This document shows, in pieces, positions 8,684 through 17,104 of a DNA stretch of 64,000 nucleotides. The DNA comes from Chloroflexi bacterium HGW-Chloroflexi-2 (lineage in GTDB: Bacteria > Chloroflexota > Anaerolineae > Anaerolineales > Anaerolineaceae): NCBI GenBank assembly GCA_002840735.1, contig PHBY01000009.1, positions 62,001 through 126,000 on the forward strand, written 5' to 3'. Within the stretch, counting starts at the first letter, position 1; every line of letters starts with the position of its first letter. Made by a program: the position numbers and the translations under genes. The notes below the pieces were generated by a model. It saw only the letters and a list, made by a program, of their open reading frames with translations. It made no database searches and was not told the origin of the DNA.

Positions 8684-10264
8684 CTATTTTTTTATTATAA
8701 ACCTATGGTAATTTTCCAGGTAATTTCTTGTCGCTTTTCGACCTTCATCGACTAAATCTAAAAATTTTTGATCCTTTTTTGAAAGGTGAAAATCCGTCGA
8801 TGACACACCTAATGTGTTTATTTTGACTGAACGCCTTTGGTCGATTGGGTTATTTTCGATTTCTGCAATTTGTAGACTAATGTTATACGACTCATATAAA
8901 TGGGAAACAAAATCTTTGAAACTTTCAATCTTCTTTGTTTCAGAAACTAATTCGGTATTCGTATATAAATAAAATCCGAGTGTTTCCCAATTAATTCCAT
9001 TTTCAAACCATAAATTGTCTTTTTCGAATTTGGGATGATCAAAAATATGTAGAGGGTAATTCATCAAAATACCACCATCAACATAATAATCACCTTCCCC
9101 GAATACTTTCCCATTAAATCGCATTACCTCAAAATAGAGTGGAATCGACATAGACATTCTTACAGCATCCGCAACAGGAAAATCCGGGCTTGTTTCTGCC
9201 GAAAAAATAGAAATTTCTAATTTTGAAATATTTGCGCTGACAACATATAAGTCTTTGAATCCCAATCTTCGAAAATCTGAAAAGGTTGCCTCCGAATTCC
9301 CTTCACATTGTTGTGAAATCACCTGACGTATCCATTTATTGAAGTACTCACTGGAGTACCATCCGTATTTGGTCATCAGTCTTTGAACAGCATCAAAATC
9401 ACCGGTGATTTTCATAATTTCTTTACCGATAAATTTTGGGATCCATTCAGGCTCATTTTCTCGATTGTCTGATCGAAGTTGAGGAACTTTTTGGAAATCA
9501 AGCGATTCGATTAATTTTAATGTTTCAGAAAAACAAAGATTAAAACTGACCAGCGTAGCAGTAATTGCTCCTGCCGATGATCCTGCTACGCGTTTTATTT
9601 GTCCTAATAAACCTTTTTCCTCGAGAACTTCCAAAGCACCGGTGTAAGCTGTTCCTTTCATGCCACCACCCCTAAAAACCAAATTTTTAAATGGATAGGT
9701 TGGTATCACTGAGTTGAAGGAAATCGGAGGAAGTGGAATTATGCTACCTCTAACTCTTTTTTTATATTCAAGGTAGAAAGGGCCAAATTCTTTTTCCAGT
9801 CCTTCTTCTTCGAGAATAATGTGAAGTTGTAAAGCAACCCACCAGATTGGAGTGAATGCTAAACCAATAATTGATCTGAAGTAAAGCGCAAGTGCAACCG
9901 AAAATAATATTTCCCCAAGATAAAATGGATGACGGACGATACTATTTAAACCTTTGGTCCTGAAACCTAAATTCTGGATAGGAGCAATCAGAGGTTGAGA
10001 TATCATTCCTGGAATGACAAAAACCAAACTGGCAATACCCAGCAAGATACCCCCAATTGAAAAAAAAATCGATTGATCCAATCTTGGCTGTGAAACGAAA
10101 GGGAGAACCATGATGATTCGACCGATGCTAAACAACAGACCGGATAATAGACCAAATAATCTGAATCTCTTCCCGAAACGTGTGATAACTGCTGTATTAG
10201 CACCCAGAAGTCCTAATAAACTTATCCCAGCCCAAAAAAAGGGGTTTTGGATGATATCGAGCAT
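8684..10264 (-). CDS. Membrane methyltransferase-like domain fused to a patatin phospholipase
   Basis: 526-residue two-part protein. Residues 1 to about 172 are hydrophobic, with roughly four to five membrane segments. They carry the ICMT/PEMT-type methyltransferase motif RHPFYLGE (111-118), followed by an EEEGLEKEFGPFYLEY segment, the usual SAM-binding end of that fold. From about residue 194 a patatin-like phospholipase follows: oxyanion loop GGGMKG (199-204), nucleophile Ser230 in GSSAG, and catalytic Asp396 in DGG. Both active-site sets look intact. It may remodel membrane lipid by deacylation combined with methylation or lipid binding at the cytoplasmic face. The stop codon directly abuts tRNA-Thr. 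The gene stands alone. The substrate is unknown. Confidence 0.8.
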   Translation of the reverse strand: MLDIIQNPFFWAGISLLGLLGANTAVITRFGKRFRLFGLLSGLLFSIGRIIMVLPFVSQPRLDQSIFFSIGGILLGIASLVFVIPGMISQPLIAPIQNLGFRTKGLNSIVRHPFYLGEILFSVALALYFRSIIGLAFTPIWWVALQLHIILEEEGLEKEFGPFYLEYKKRVRGSIIPLPPISFNSVIPTYPFKNLVFRGGGMKGTAYTGALEVLEEKGLLGQIKRVAGSSAGAITATLVSFNLCFSETLKLIESLDFQKVPQLRSDNRENEPEWIPKFIGKEIMKITGDFDAVQRLMTKYGWYSSEYFNKWIRQVISQQCEGNSEATFSDFRRLGFKDLYVVSANISKLEISIFSAETSPDFPVADAVRMSMSIPLYFEVMRFNGKVFGEGDYYVDGGILMNYPLHIFDHPKFEKDNLWFENGINWETLGFYLYTNTELVSETKKIESFKDFVSHLYESYNISLQIAEIENNPIDQRRSVKINTLGVSSTDFHLSKKDQKFLDLVDEGRKATRNYLENYHRFIIKK

Positions 10265-10318
10265 TTCCTCTCCTGATTTTGATATGAAATAATCTTACTT
10301 TATTTATTAGAATATGAT

Positions 10319-10324
10319 TATAAT
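10319..10324 (+). promoter_or_regulatory. -10 element giving a likely leaderless udk transcript
   Basis: TATAAT ends 6 nt before the ATG of the uridine kinase gene, so the expected transcription start coincides with the start codon. No Shine-Dalgarno sequence can fit. No convincing -35 box is seen. Confidence 0.55.
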
Positions 10325-10330
10325 TTTTAT

Positions 10331-10987
10331 ATGATTAAACGAAAAATACCACTCGTCATTGGAATTGCAGGGGGATCTGGTTCAGGTAAAACGACTGTTG
10401 CTAACGAAATATTAAAAAGTGTTGGATCTCATAGAATTGCGTTTTTACCTCATGATGCCTATTATCGCGATCTCAGTTCATTGCCAGAAAACCAGAGAAA
10501 ACTCGTCAATTTTGATCACCCGAATTCACTCGAAAATGAATTACTGATTGAGCATGTGATACAGTTGAAGAATTGGGAAAAAATCAACTTACCTGTTTAT
10601 GACTTCACTTCACATACCAGAACCAGTCAGTTAATCCAGGTTGCGCCGCAACTGGTTATCGTTGTTGAAGGTATCTTGATATTTGCTGAGCCGAAATTAC
10701 GCAACTTATTTGATGTGAAGATTTTTGTTGACACGGACGATGATATTCGTTTCATTCGCCGGTTGCAACGTGATATTGCGGAACGAGGTCGCTCGATGGA
10801 TATGGTGATAACACAATATTTAACTACTGTCAGACCCATGCACCTGGATTTTGTTGAACCTTCCAAACGTTATGCTGATGTAATCATTCCTGAGGGGGGA
10901 AGAAATCAGGTTGCGCTCGATATGGTGATTGCCAGGATCGAGTCATTACTAAAAACAAATGTTAACAATGTAGAAATTGATACATGA
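10331..10987 (+). CDS. udk: Uridine kinase
   Basis: 218-residue P-loop kinase that phosphorylates uridine (and cytidine) in pyrimidine salvage. The Walker A motif GGSGSGKTT is near the N-terminus. DHPNSLENELL and the YDFTSHTR nucleoside-site segment are characteristic of uridine kinases. VVEGILIF and the lid RFIRRLQRDIAERGRS complete the family signature, and the length is normal. The ATG at 10331 sits directly behind a -10 box, so the message may be leaderless. The stop overlaps the start of the next gene by 4 bp (ATGA), implying cotranscription. Confidence 0.92.
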   Translation: MIKRKIPLVIGIAGGSGSGKTTVANEILKSVGSHRIAFLPHDAYYRDLSSLPENQRKLVNFDHPNSLENELLIEHVIQLKNWEKINLPVYDFTSHTRTSQLIQVAPQLVIVVEGILIFAEPKLRNLFDVKIFVDTDDDIRFIRRLQRDIAERGRSMDMVITQYLTTVRPMHLDFVEPSKRYADVIIPEGGRNQVALDMVIARIESLLKTNVNNVEIDT

Positions 10988-11535
10988 ACAAAGAAAAGCG
11001 ATTATTAATCTTTCGTTGGTTAGCGCTATTCTTTGTAATCGGATTAACGATCATTTTATTTTTGAATCGTGAAAATATACAGTATCTTGAGCAATATGGA
11101 TATGTTGGTATTTTCCTGGCCTCTTTATTGACGAATGCCTCTTTAATATTACCGGTGCCAGGTGTATTGATAACTTCTGCGATGGGAGCTGTATTTAATC
11201 CTATATTTATCGCATTAGCTGCTGGAGGGGGAGCTACGATTGGAGAAATGACCGGTTATTTAGCAGGGTTCAGTGGACAGACAGTTGTCGAAAAAACCAA
11301 ATGGCATGCTAAATTAGAAGGTTGGATGCAAAAGTACGGTGACCTTACGATTTTGGTTTTAGCATTTATACCAAACCCTGCCTTTGATGTGGTTGGATTA
11401 ATGGCTGGCGCGATGAAAATCCCTGTATATCGATTTCTAATCTTTTGTTTTATTGGTAAAGTTTTAAAAATGTTCGTTTTTGCCTATGGCGGTTTTTTAT
11501 TGGGAAATCAATTAGCCAGTTCGGGAGGAATGTAA
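10984..11535 (+). CDS. VTT/DedA-type (SNARE-associated) membrane protein
   Basis: 183-residue inner-membrane protein of the VTT/DedA superfamily, whose members act as lipid scramblases or flippases. It has an N-terminal membrane helix (about 8-27) and the conserved central segment ending in the re-entrant loop PVPGVLITSAMGAVFNP. GGGATIGEMTGYLAGFSG and AFIPNPAFDVVGLMAGAMK follow, then a C-terminal helix. It overlaps udk by 4 bp, and its own stop overlaps the start of the decayed M20 gene by one base. The transported substrate cannot be told from sequence. Confidence 0.85.
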   Translation: MNKEKRLLIFRWLALFFVIGLTIILFLNRENIQYLEQYGYVGIFLASLLTNASLILPVPGVLITSAMGAVFNPIFIALAAGGGATIGEMTGYLAGFSGQTVVEKTKWHAKLEGWMQKYGDLTILVLAFIPNPAFDVVGLMAGAMKIPVYRFLIFCFIGKVLKMFVFAYGGFLLGNQLASSGGM

Positions 11536-12422
11536 TGATTGAAAACTTTGCAGCAATTGATAAATTTATAAAAGATAATTGTATCATCTCAATAAGACGG
11601 GGTAATCGGGTGTTTTTGGCGAGCGGATGCTCGCCAAAAACACCCTGACCGCTCATTATTGAAAGGATACAGATAATTTGCAAAACAACATTGATGAGTT
11701 AAGCCAGTTATGTAAACTTCAAAGCATTTCAGCCAAGAATATTCAATTGCCTGAAACTGCAGCATTTTTGGGTGAATTATTTATAAAATGATGATTTAAT
11801 GTAAAAATATTCTCAAATAGTGGTGGTCCTGTTGTATATGCAGAATGAATGGGCAGAATTGATAAAACCTTATTATTCTACAACCATTATGACGTACAAC
11901 CTGCTGAGCCATCAGAGCTTTGGGATTCAGATCCTTTTAAACTGGTTAATAAAGATGGGAAATTATTCGCCAGAGGTGTCAGTGATGATAAAGGGCAAAT
12001 TGTCAGTAGGATTGCTGCAATTGATTCACTCCTTCATGAAAATGATCTTCTTCCATGCAACATAAAATTTGTGATCAAGGGTGAAGAAAAATAAGTAGCA
12101 AGAATCTGAAACCATTTGTGGAACAAAATATAGATTTATTAAAATCGGACGCCTGTGTGTGGGAATTTGGTGGTGTAAACGATTTTGATCAACCAATCCT
12201 GTATTTAGGTTTACGCAGAATTTGTTATGTAGAGCTTTCGGTCACGACTGCAAACAGGATGTTCATTCTGGTTTAGGTGGGTCGATATTTCCGAACGCTG
12301 CCTGACGTTTAATTTGGGCACTAAATTCATTAAAAGACCAGGATGAGATTATTCGAATAAATGATTTTATTAACGGAACCAAACATATGGTACGAATTAT
12401 CAAGAATTTTGGTAATTTGTAA
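11535..12422 (+). pseudogene. Decayed M20-family peptidase (dipeptidase) gene
   Basis: Remnants of an M20 zinc peptidase are spread over several frames. The start (ATG 11535, GGAGG 7 nt before it) gives MIENFAAIDKFIKDN. After removal of a 98-bp insertion the frame continues as LQNNIDELSQLCKLQSIS. Later pieces include SNSGGPVVYAE followed by an in-frame stop, then FYNHYDVQPAEPSELW (the metal-binding HxD region) and FARGVSDDKGQ. A stop ends the next piece near 12094, and HSGLGGSIFPNAA precedes a C-terminal-like scrap ending KNFGNL. The remaining coding length (about 260 codons) is far below the usual 400-plus, so internal deletions are also present. Several independent lesions show the gene is dead. 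It sits at the end of the udk operon. Confidence 0.88.
11581..11670. mobile_element. 90-bp palindromic MITE-like insertion with 8-bp target duplication
   Basis: The 90-bp segment is flanked by direct repeats AGATAATT (11573-11580 and 11671-11678). Its ends are inverted repeats: GTATCATCTCAATAA on the left, and GTATCCTTTCAATAA as the reverse complement of the right end, 13 of 15 identical. Its centre is a perfect 17-bp hairpin (arms 11608-11624 and 11629-11645, loop GGAT). It encodes nothing. Removing the element plus one repeat copy joins the two halves of the peptidase reading frame exactly (KDN-LQNN). These are the marks of a non-autonomous transposable element. No transposase or second copy was seen in the window. 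Confidence 0.8.
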
Positions 12423-12430
12423 AATTAAGG

Positions 12431-12460
12431 TTGACACGTAAGCATAACTGTTTTTATGAT
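12431..12460 (+). promoter_or_regulatory. Upstream promoter of the mre-min cluster
   Basis: TTGACA (12431-12436), an 18-bp spacer and TATGAT (12455-12460) stand about 88 bp before mreB, immediately after the last remnant of the M20 pseudogene. Confidence 0.65.
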
Positions 12461-12504
12461 TATTTGATAAAATCACTTGAATAAAATTCTTATTAAAATC
12501 AGTA

Positions 12505-12513
12505 TGGTATAAT
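12505..12513 (+). promoter_or_regulatory. Extended -10 promoter of mreB
   Basis: TGGTATAAT is a perfect extended -10 element (TG, one base, TATAAT). It lies 34 bp before the mreB start and leaves room for the AGGAG ribosome-binding site at 12536-12540. It appears to be a second, proximal promoter. Confidence 0.65.
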
Positions 12514-12547
12514 CCGATCTAATAAATCCTATCTCAGGAGTAAAAAT

Positions 12548-13597
12548 TTGGCATTTCGTCCACTTAACTGGTTGCTTGGACTTTTTTCATTAGATATTGG
12601 AATTGATTTGGGTACTGCTAACACCCTGGTAAATGTGCGGGGGAAAGGTATTGTTATTAATGAGCCGTCCTGGGTGGTTTTGGACAAGAAAACAAGAAGG
12701 CCTGAAAAAATTGGTTTACAGGCTAAAGAAATGGTCGGCAGAACGCCTGCAACGCATATTGCCATTCGACCCCTCAGGGATGGAGTGATTTCAGAATACG
12801 ATGTTACCAAGGACTTAATTGGTTATTTCCTCAGTAAAGCACATCAACAAACCCTGGTTCCATTACCCAGACCGCGTGTTGTTATCGGGATTCCATCCGG
12901 AGCAACTGAAGTAGAAAAAAACGCAGTATATGATGCCTCAAAGGAATCAGGTGCTCGTGAGACCTATCTGATTGAAGAACCAATGGCTGCTGCATTAGGC
13001 GCAGGTATGCCTGTTACGGAAGTAGTTGGTAGTATGGTTGTTGATATTGGTGGTGGCACATCTGAGGTTGCAATCATCTCGATGAGTGGAGTTGTTGTTT
13101 CCAGGTCATTGCGGGTGGCAGGTGACGAACTTGATCAGGACATTATTACTTATATTCGCAATAAATATAATTTGTTGATTGGCGAGCGGATGTCTGAACA
13201 GGTAAAAATGACGGTCGGTTCCGCTTATCCATTACCCTCTGAAAAAACTATGCGTGTTCGCGGAAGAAATCTTGTCACCGGTTTACCGGAAGAACTTGAG
13301 ATTTCTTCTGTAGAAGTTCGAGAAGCAGTCAGTTCTTCTGTGCAGGTCATCATTGATACAATCAAAGATGCACTGGATGAAGCTCCACCTGAAATTGTAG
13401 CTGATTTAATGGAAAATGGTATCTGTTTAGCAGGTGGGGGAGCTTTGTTATTAGGTTTAAGAGAAAGATTAACGGATGAATTGAACCTGCGAGTTTGGGT
13501 TGCTGAAGACCCATTGACATGCGTTGCTCGTGGGGCAGGAATGGTGCTTGATGATCTTGAAAAATATTCTAAATTACTCGTAGATATTGATAATTAG
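12548..13597 (+). CDS. mreB: Rod-shape determining actin homologue MreB
   Basis: 349-residue bacterial actin that guides side-wall peptidoglycan synthesis under the membrane. The phosphate-1 loop IGIDLGTANTLV, the MVVDIGGGTSEVA phosphate-2 loop and the ICLAGGGALL adenosine motif are all present. The start is a TTG at 12548, supported by AGGAG seven bases before it; no better ATG is nearby. An N-terminal stretch of residues (AFRPLNWLLGLF) could form a membrane-binding helix. It heads mreBCD-pbp2-minCDE-rodA, all on the plus strand. Confidence 0.95.
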   Translation: MAFRPLNWLLGLFSLDIGIDLGTANTLVNVRGKGIVINEPSWVVLDKKTRRPEKIGLQAKEMVGRTPATHIAIRPLRDGVISEYDVTKDLIGYFLSKAHQQTLVPLPRPRVVIGIPSGATEVEKNAVYDASKESGARETYLIEEPMAAALGAGMPVTEVVGSMVVDIGGGTSEVAIISMSGVVVSRSLRVAGDELDQDIITYIRNKYNLLIGERMSEQVKMTVGSAYPLPSEKTMRVRGRNLVTGLPEELEISSVEVREAVSSSVQVIIDTIKDALDEAPPEIVADLMENGICLAGGGALLLGLRERLTDELNLRVWVAEDPLTCVARGAGMVLDDLEKYSKLLVDIDN

Positions 13598-13629
13598 ATT
13601 AGATTTCAAGTTATAACTCTAAAAATGGA

Positions 13630-14472
13630 ATGAAAAAATTTTTCAATTCAATAAAATCCTTTACAGTTGCATTTATCGCTGTCGGATTAATATTGTTAGC
13701 TTTAGGTGGATATTTGAGTCCAGTGCTTGTGGCATTGACAAGGCCTTTTTTAGGTGCCCAGGAGTGGATTTCTTCACGCTATATTGCTGTAAATCAATTG
13801 TTAAATGCCCCTCAGGACGTTGATGAATTACGAGTAAGGAACATTGAACTGGAGAATGAAGTAGCCCGCTTACAATCTCAGATTATCATCTTACAAGAGC
13901 AATTAGAGGAATCTCAAGGATTGGAAGAACTACTGGGTTATGCCAGAACGCGACCCCAGTATCAATATTCCGCAGCTGCTGTTATAGGCAAAGATCCCAG
14001 TCCATTTCTTCATTACATAATTATTGATCACGGAAGCGACGAAGGAATTCGAAGGGGTATGCCTGTGGTAACACAATCCGGGTTGGTTGGTAGAGTAGAT
14101 GCAGTTACAGCGGGCGCAGCTCGTGTTCAGTTGATCACAGACCCTGCTTCCATCGTAAATGTTAAGTTACAGACACAGGAAGTAAATGCACAAATTAATG
14201 GTTCGATTACAGGAGAAATTACTCTGGACATGGTACCCCAGGATGCGAATCTTGAACCCGGTGAAGTGATATTAACTTCAGGACTTGGGGGAAATTATCC
14301 GATGGATATAATCGTTGGTCAGGTCATTACCGTTCGAAAATTTGAAATTGAATTATTTCAAACTGCTACAATCCAACCAATTATTGATTATTCACAATTG
14401 CGAGCAGTTTTGGTGATAAAAAACTTCAGGCCAGTGGATATAACACCATTAATTCCTGATCAAACAGATTAA
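13630..14472 (+). CDS. mreC: Rod-shape determining protein MreC
   Basis: 280-residue membrane-anchored scaffold of the elongasome. It has a short cytoplasmic start, one membrane helix (about 11-31), and a coiled coil (about 62-95, ELRVRNIELENEVARLQSQ). The extracytoplasmic beta-barrel domain includes VIGKDPSPFLHYIIIDHGS, GMPVVTQSGLVGRV and TSGLGGNYPMDIIVGQV. It normally links MreB, MreD and PBP2. It lies 32 bp after mreB and one base before mreD. Confidence 0.92.
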   Translation: MKKFFNSIKSFTVAFIAVGLILLALGGYLSPVLVALTRPFLGAQEWISSRYIAVNQLLNAPQDVDELRVRNIELENEVARLQSQIIILQEQLEESQGLEELLGYARTRPQYQYSAAAVIGKDPSPFLHYIIIDHGSDEGIRRGMPVVTQSGLVGRVDAVTAGAARVQLITDPASIVNVKLQTQEVNAQINGSITGEITLDMVPQDANLEPGEVILTSGLGGNYPMDIIVGQVITVRKFEIELFQTATIQPIIDYSQLRAVLVIKNFRPVDITPLIPDQTD

Positions 14473-14473
14473 T

Positions 14474-14980
14474 ATGCGAAAGATATTTATTTTATTATTT
14501 GTTTTAATCATTGCAATGTTGCAATTAGGTATTTTCAGTAACATACAAATCCTTGCTGGAAAAATTGATTTATTAATGCTGGGTGTCATTGCATGGATTA
14601 TTCAAAAAAAGACTGAACTCATCGATATTGGAATTTACTCGATCATCACAGTTTTTTTTATATACCTGATATCAGCAGAATCTATAATAATAATTCTTGG
14701 GCTTTACAGCCTCATTGTAATTGTTGTTTATTGGAGCAAGAATAACATTCAACAATTGCCTATTATTAGTATGCTAATTTTTAGCGCTGTTTTCACTTTT
14801 TTCCATCTCGTTATTTTTGGTTTCTACTTACAATTGTCCGGAGTAGCGATGGTGGCTGAAGAAGTGTTTCAATCTGTAATTCTACCTAGCATGATCATTA
14901 ATCTAATCGCTGCTATACCAATGTATCTTCTGGTCAATGAATTACATCGCTGGGTCTACCCATTAGCGGAGGAAGCATGA
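14474..14980 (+). CDS. mreD: MreD-like membrane protein
   Basis: 168-residue, very hydrophobic protein with about five membrane helices. Sequence similarity to MreD is weak, as is usual for this family. Position between mreC and the PBP2 gene, size and topology make MreD the natural reading. The stop overlaps the next ATG by 4 bp. Confidence 0.75.
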   Translation: MRKIFILLFVLIIAMLQLGIFSNIQILAGKIDLLMLGVIAWIIQKKTELIDIGIYSIITVFFIYLISAESIIIILGLYSLIVIVVYWSKNNIQQLPIISMLIFSAVFTFFHLVIFGFYLQLSGVAMVAEEVFQSVILPSMIINLIAAIPMYLLVNELHRWVYPLAEEA

Positions 14981-17076
14981 ACCAATCTTTACTAGATCAA
15001 TTTAGAGTACAGAAGTGGAGAGTTATTGTATTTTTCATCGTAATGACTGCCGTTCTGGCTTTTTATGTCTATCGTTTATTTTCTCTCCAGGTGATTGAAG
15101 GAGCGGCATTCCTGGTTCAGGCAAATGAGAACCGCATACGAGAAATCAGTGAACCTACCCAAAGAGGAATTATTTATGATCGCAACGGATTTGTTCTCGC
15201 AAGGAATATCGCATCCTATAACGTCGTAATTACGCCTGCATTTTTACCGGATGTAGATACTTACAACCCTAACGGAGATATGCAGCGTATCTATCGGGAA
15301 CTTTCCGCGTTGATTGATATTCCTGTAACCACAGGCAATATTGATGATGAAGAAGCTATTAAAAACTTTACTCCTTGTTACAACGATTTTGGCTTGAAGG
15401 AAATAGTCTATATAGGAGATACGAACGCTCCTTTCAGTCCTGTTCAAGTGAAGTGTGATATTGATCCTGAAACAGCCATGGTGATTAGAGAAAAAAAGAG
15501 TGATTGGCCTGGTGTCGATATAGAAATCGTAGCAGTTCGTGATTATCCTACTGGAGAATTGACTTCGGAAGTTATCGGTTTTCTGGGACCAATCCCTGCC
15601 TCACAGGTTGATTATTATGAGGATCTGGGTTTTGTTGCTAATCGAGATAAAGTTGGGTATGCTGGTGTAGAACAGTATCTCGATGAAAATTTATTAGGAA
15701 CAAATGGAAAACGGGTGGTTGAAGTAGATGGTGCTGGTCAGCTCATTCGCGATCTTGAAGTACCTATTACTGCTGTGCCTGGAAATAACATCAAATTAAC
15801 CATAGATACCAGATTGCAAGCAGCAGCAAAAACAGCATTGCTCGCGAATATGAAAAAATACAATCTCCTTAAAGGAGTTGAGAAATATAATGTTGGCGCA
15901 GTCATTGCGATGAATCCAAAAACTGGCGAAATTCTGGCTTTGGTTAGCTATCCAACATTTGAAAATAATCGATTGGCAAGGATCATTCCAGCTTACTATT
16001 ACAATCAGTTACAATTAGATCCCAGAAAACCATTATTCAATCACGCCATTTCTGCAGAACACCCACCTGGTTCCGTTTTTAAGCTTGCCCCGGCTGTTGG
16101 GATTTTAAATGAAAATGTTGTTCGTCCAGAAACAACTATTTTTGATCCAGGAAAAATTACAATTTTGGAGCAATTTTCTCCAAACGATCCGGGAAGACAA
16201 CGAGATTATGTTTGTTATACCTACAAGGATACTGGCGCAGGACATGGAACAGTAGATTTCATAAAGGGTGTGGCTTTATCATGTGATGTATATTTCTATA
16301 AAGTCGGGGGTGGATATGGAGATGAAGTCCCGATTGGGCTGAATATTTGGAGAATTGGGGAATACTCAAAAGCTTTAGGGTATGGTGAGATCACCGGCAT
16401 AGAATTACCTGGAGAAATGAAAGGATTAATTCCTGACCCAACATGGAAAAGAATTAATGTGGGTGAAAACTGGTCTACCGGTGATACATATATCGCAACC
16501 ATGGGACAGGGCTATGTGCTATCAACACCGATTCAGGTATTGGTCTCCTTCGCGACAATCGCCAATGATGGCATTATGATGAAGCCTACATTGGTAAAGG
16601 AGATACTGGATGCAGAAGGGAATGTAATCCAACCTTTTTCACCTATTCAGGTTCGAGATATCACAAAAGATCCTGTTATCCAGGTATATGATGAAAATTT
16701 CCGTACGACTGGTGAATTTAAGACCGTTGAACCGTGGGTGATAGAAAAAAACAAGGAAGCACTCAGGGAAGTAGTTGTGGATGGGACTTCGGCTTTAATC
16801 TTTCGTGGTGAGACAGTTCCTTCAGCTGGAAAGACAGGGACAGCCGAATATTGCGACAACATAGCCCAGGAAAAAAACATATGTTTTCCAGGAAGTTGGC
16901 CAGCCCATGCCTGGTATGTTGGATACGCACCTTATGATGACCCGGAAATCGCAGTAGTGGTCTTTGTTTATGATGGAGATGAAGGTGCGGTATTGAGTGG
17001 TCCTGTAGTCCGTGATATTTTGGCAACTTATTTTGCATTAAAAGCAGTGGATCAGGGATTAGACTTCAATCAATAA
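14977..17076 (+). CDS. mrdA: Penicillin-binding protein 2 (elongasome transpeptidase)
   Basis: 699-residue class B penicillin-binding protein that cross-links side-wall peptidoglycan. It has an N-terminal membrane anchor (about 15-36) and a dimerisation/pedestal domain with RGIIYDRNG. The transpeptidase domain has the nucleophile Ser in SVFK (PPGSVFKLAP), a second motif SCD (LSCDVYFYKVGG) and KTGTAEY. Placement with mreBCD and rodA marks it as the elongation rather than the division enzyme. It overlaps mreD by 4 bp. Confidence 0.93.
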   Translation: MNQSLLDQFRVQKWRVIVFFIVMTAVLAFYVYRLFSLQVIEGAAFLVQANENRIREISEPTQRGIIYDRNGFVLARNIASYNVVITPAFLPDVDTYNPNGDMQRIYRELSALIDIPVTTGNIDDEEAIKNFTPCYNDFGLKEIVYIGDTNAPFSPVQVKCDIDPETAMVIREKKSDWPGVDIEIVAVRDYPTGELTSEVIGFLGPIPASQVDYYEDLGFVANRDKVGYAGVEQYLDENLLGTNGKRVVEVDGAGQLIRDLEVPITAVPGNNIKLTIDTRLQAAAKTALLANMKKYNLLKGVEKYNVGAVIAMNPKTGEILALVSYPTFENNRLARIIPAYYYNQLQLDPRKPLFNHAISAEHPPGSVFKLAPAVGILNENVVRPETTIFDPGKITILEQFSPNDPGRQRDYVCYTYKDTGAGHGTVDFIKGVALSCDVYFYKVGGGYGDEVPIGLNIWRIGEYSKALGYGEITGIELPGEMKGLIPDPTWKRINVGENWSTGDTYIATMGQGYVLSTPIQVLVSFATIANDGIMMKPTLVKEILDAEGNVIQPFSPIQVRDITKDPVIQVYDENFRTTGEFKTVEPWVIEKNKEALREVVVDGTSALIFRGETVPSAGKTGTAEYCDNIAQEKNICFPGSWPAHAWYVGYAPYDDPEIAVVVFVYDGDEGAVLSGPVVRDILATYFALKAVDQGLDFNQ

Positions 17077-17088
17077 GGAATGTCTTAA

Positions 17089-17097
17089 TGCTATAAT
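17089..17097 (+). promoter_or_regulatory. Extended -10 promoter before minC
   Basis: TGCTATAAT matches the extended -10 consensus perfectly and lies just after the PBP2 stop. The expected transcription start (about 17104) coincides with the TTG at 17105, or is 20-odd bases before the in-frame ATGs at 17126 and 17129. It would give the min genes their own transcript. Confidence 0.6.
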
Positions 17098-17104
17098 TAA
17101 CCCT

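Noticed and set aside
11820..12094. Two overlapping 81-codon reading frames that might be new small genes.
   Set aside because: One translates to M20 peptidase sequence (FYNHYDVQPAEP) and the other is its frame shadow; both belong to the pseudogene.
13180..13195. A 13-base match (TGGCGAGCGGATG) to the centre of the 90-bp element lies inside mreB.
   Set aside because: It encodes the conserved GERMSEQ part of MreB and has no inverted ends or direct repeats; coincidence.
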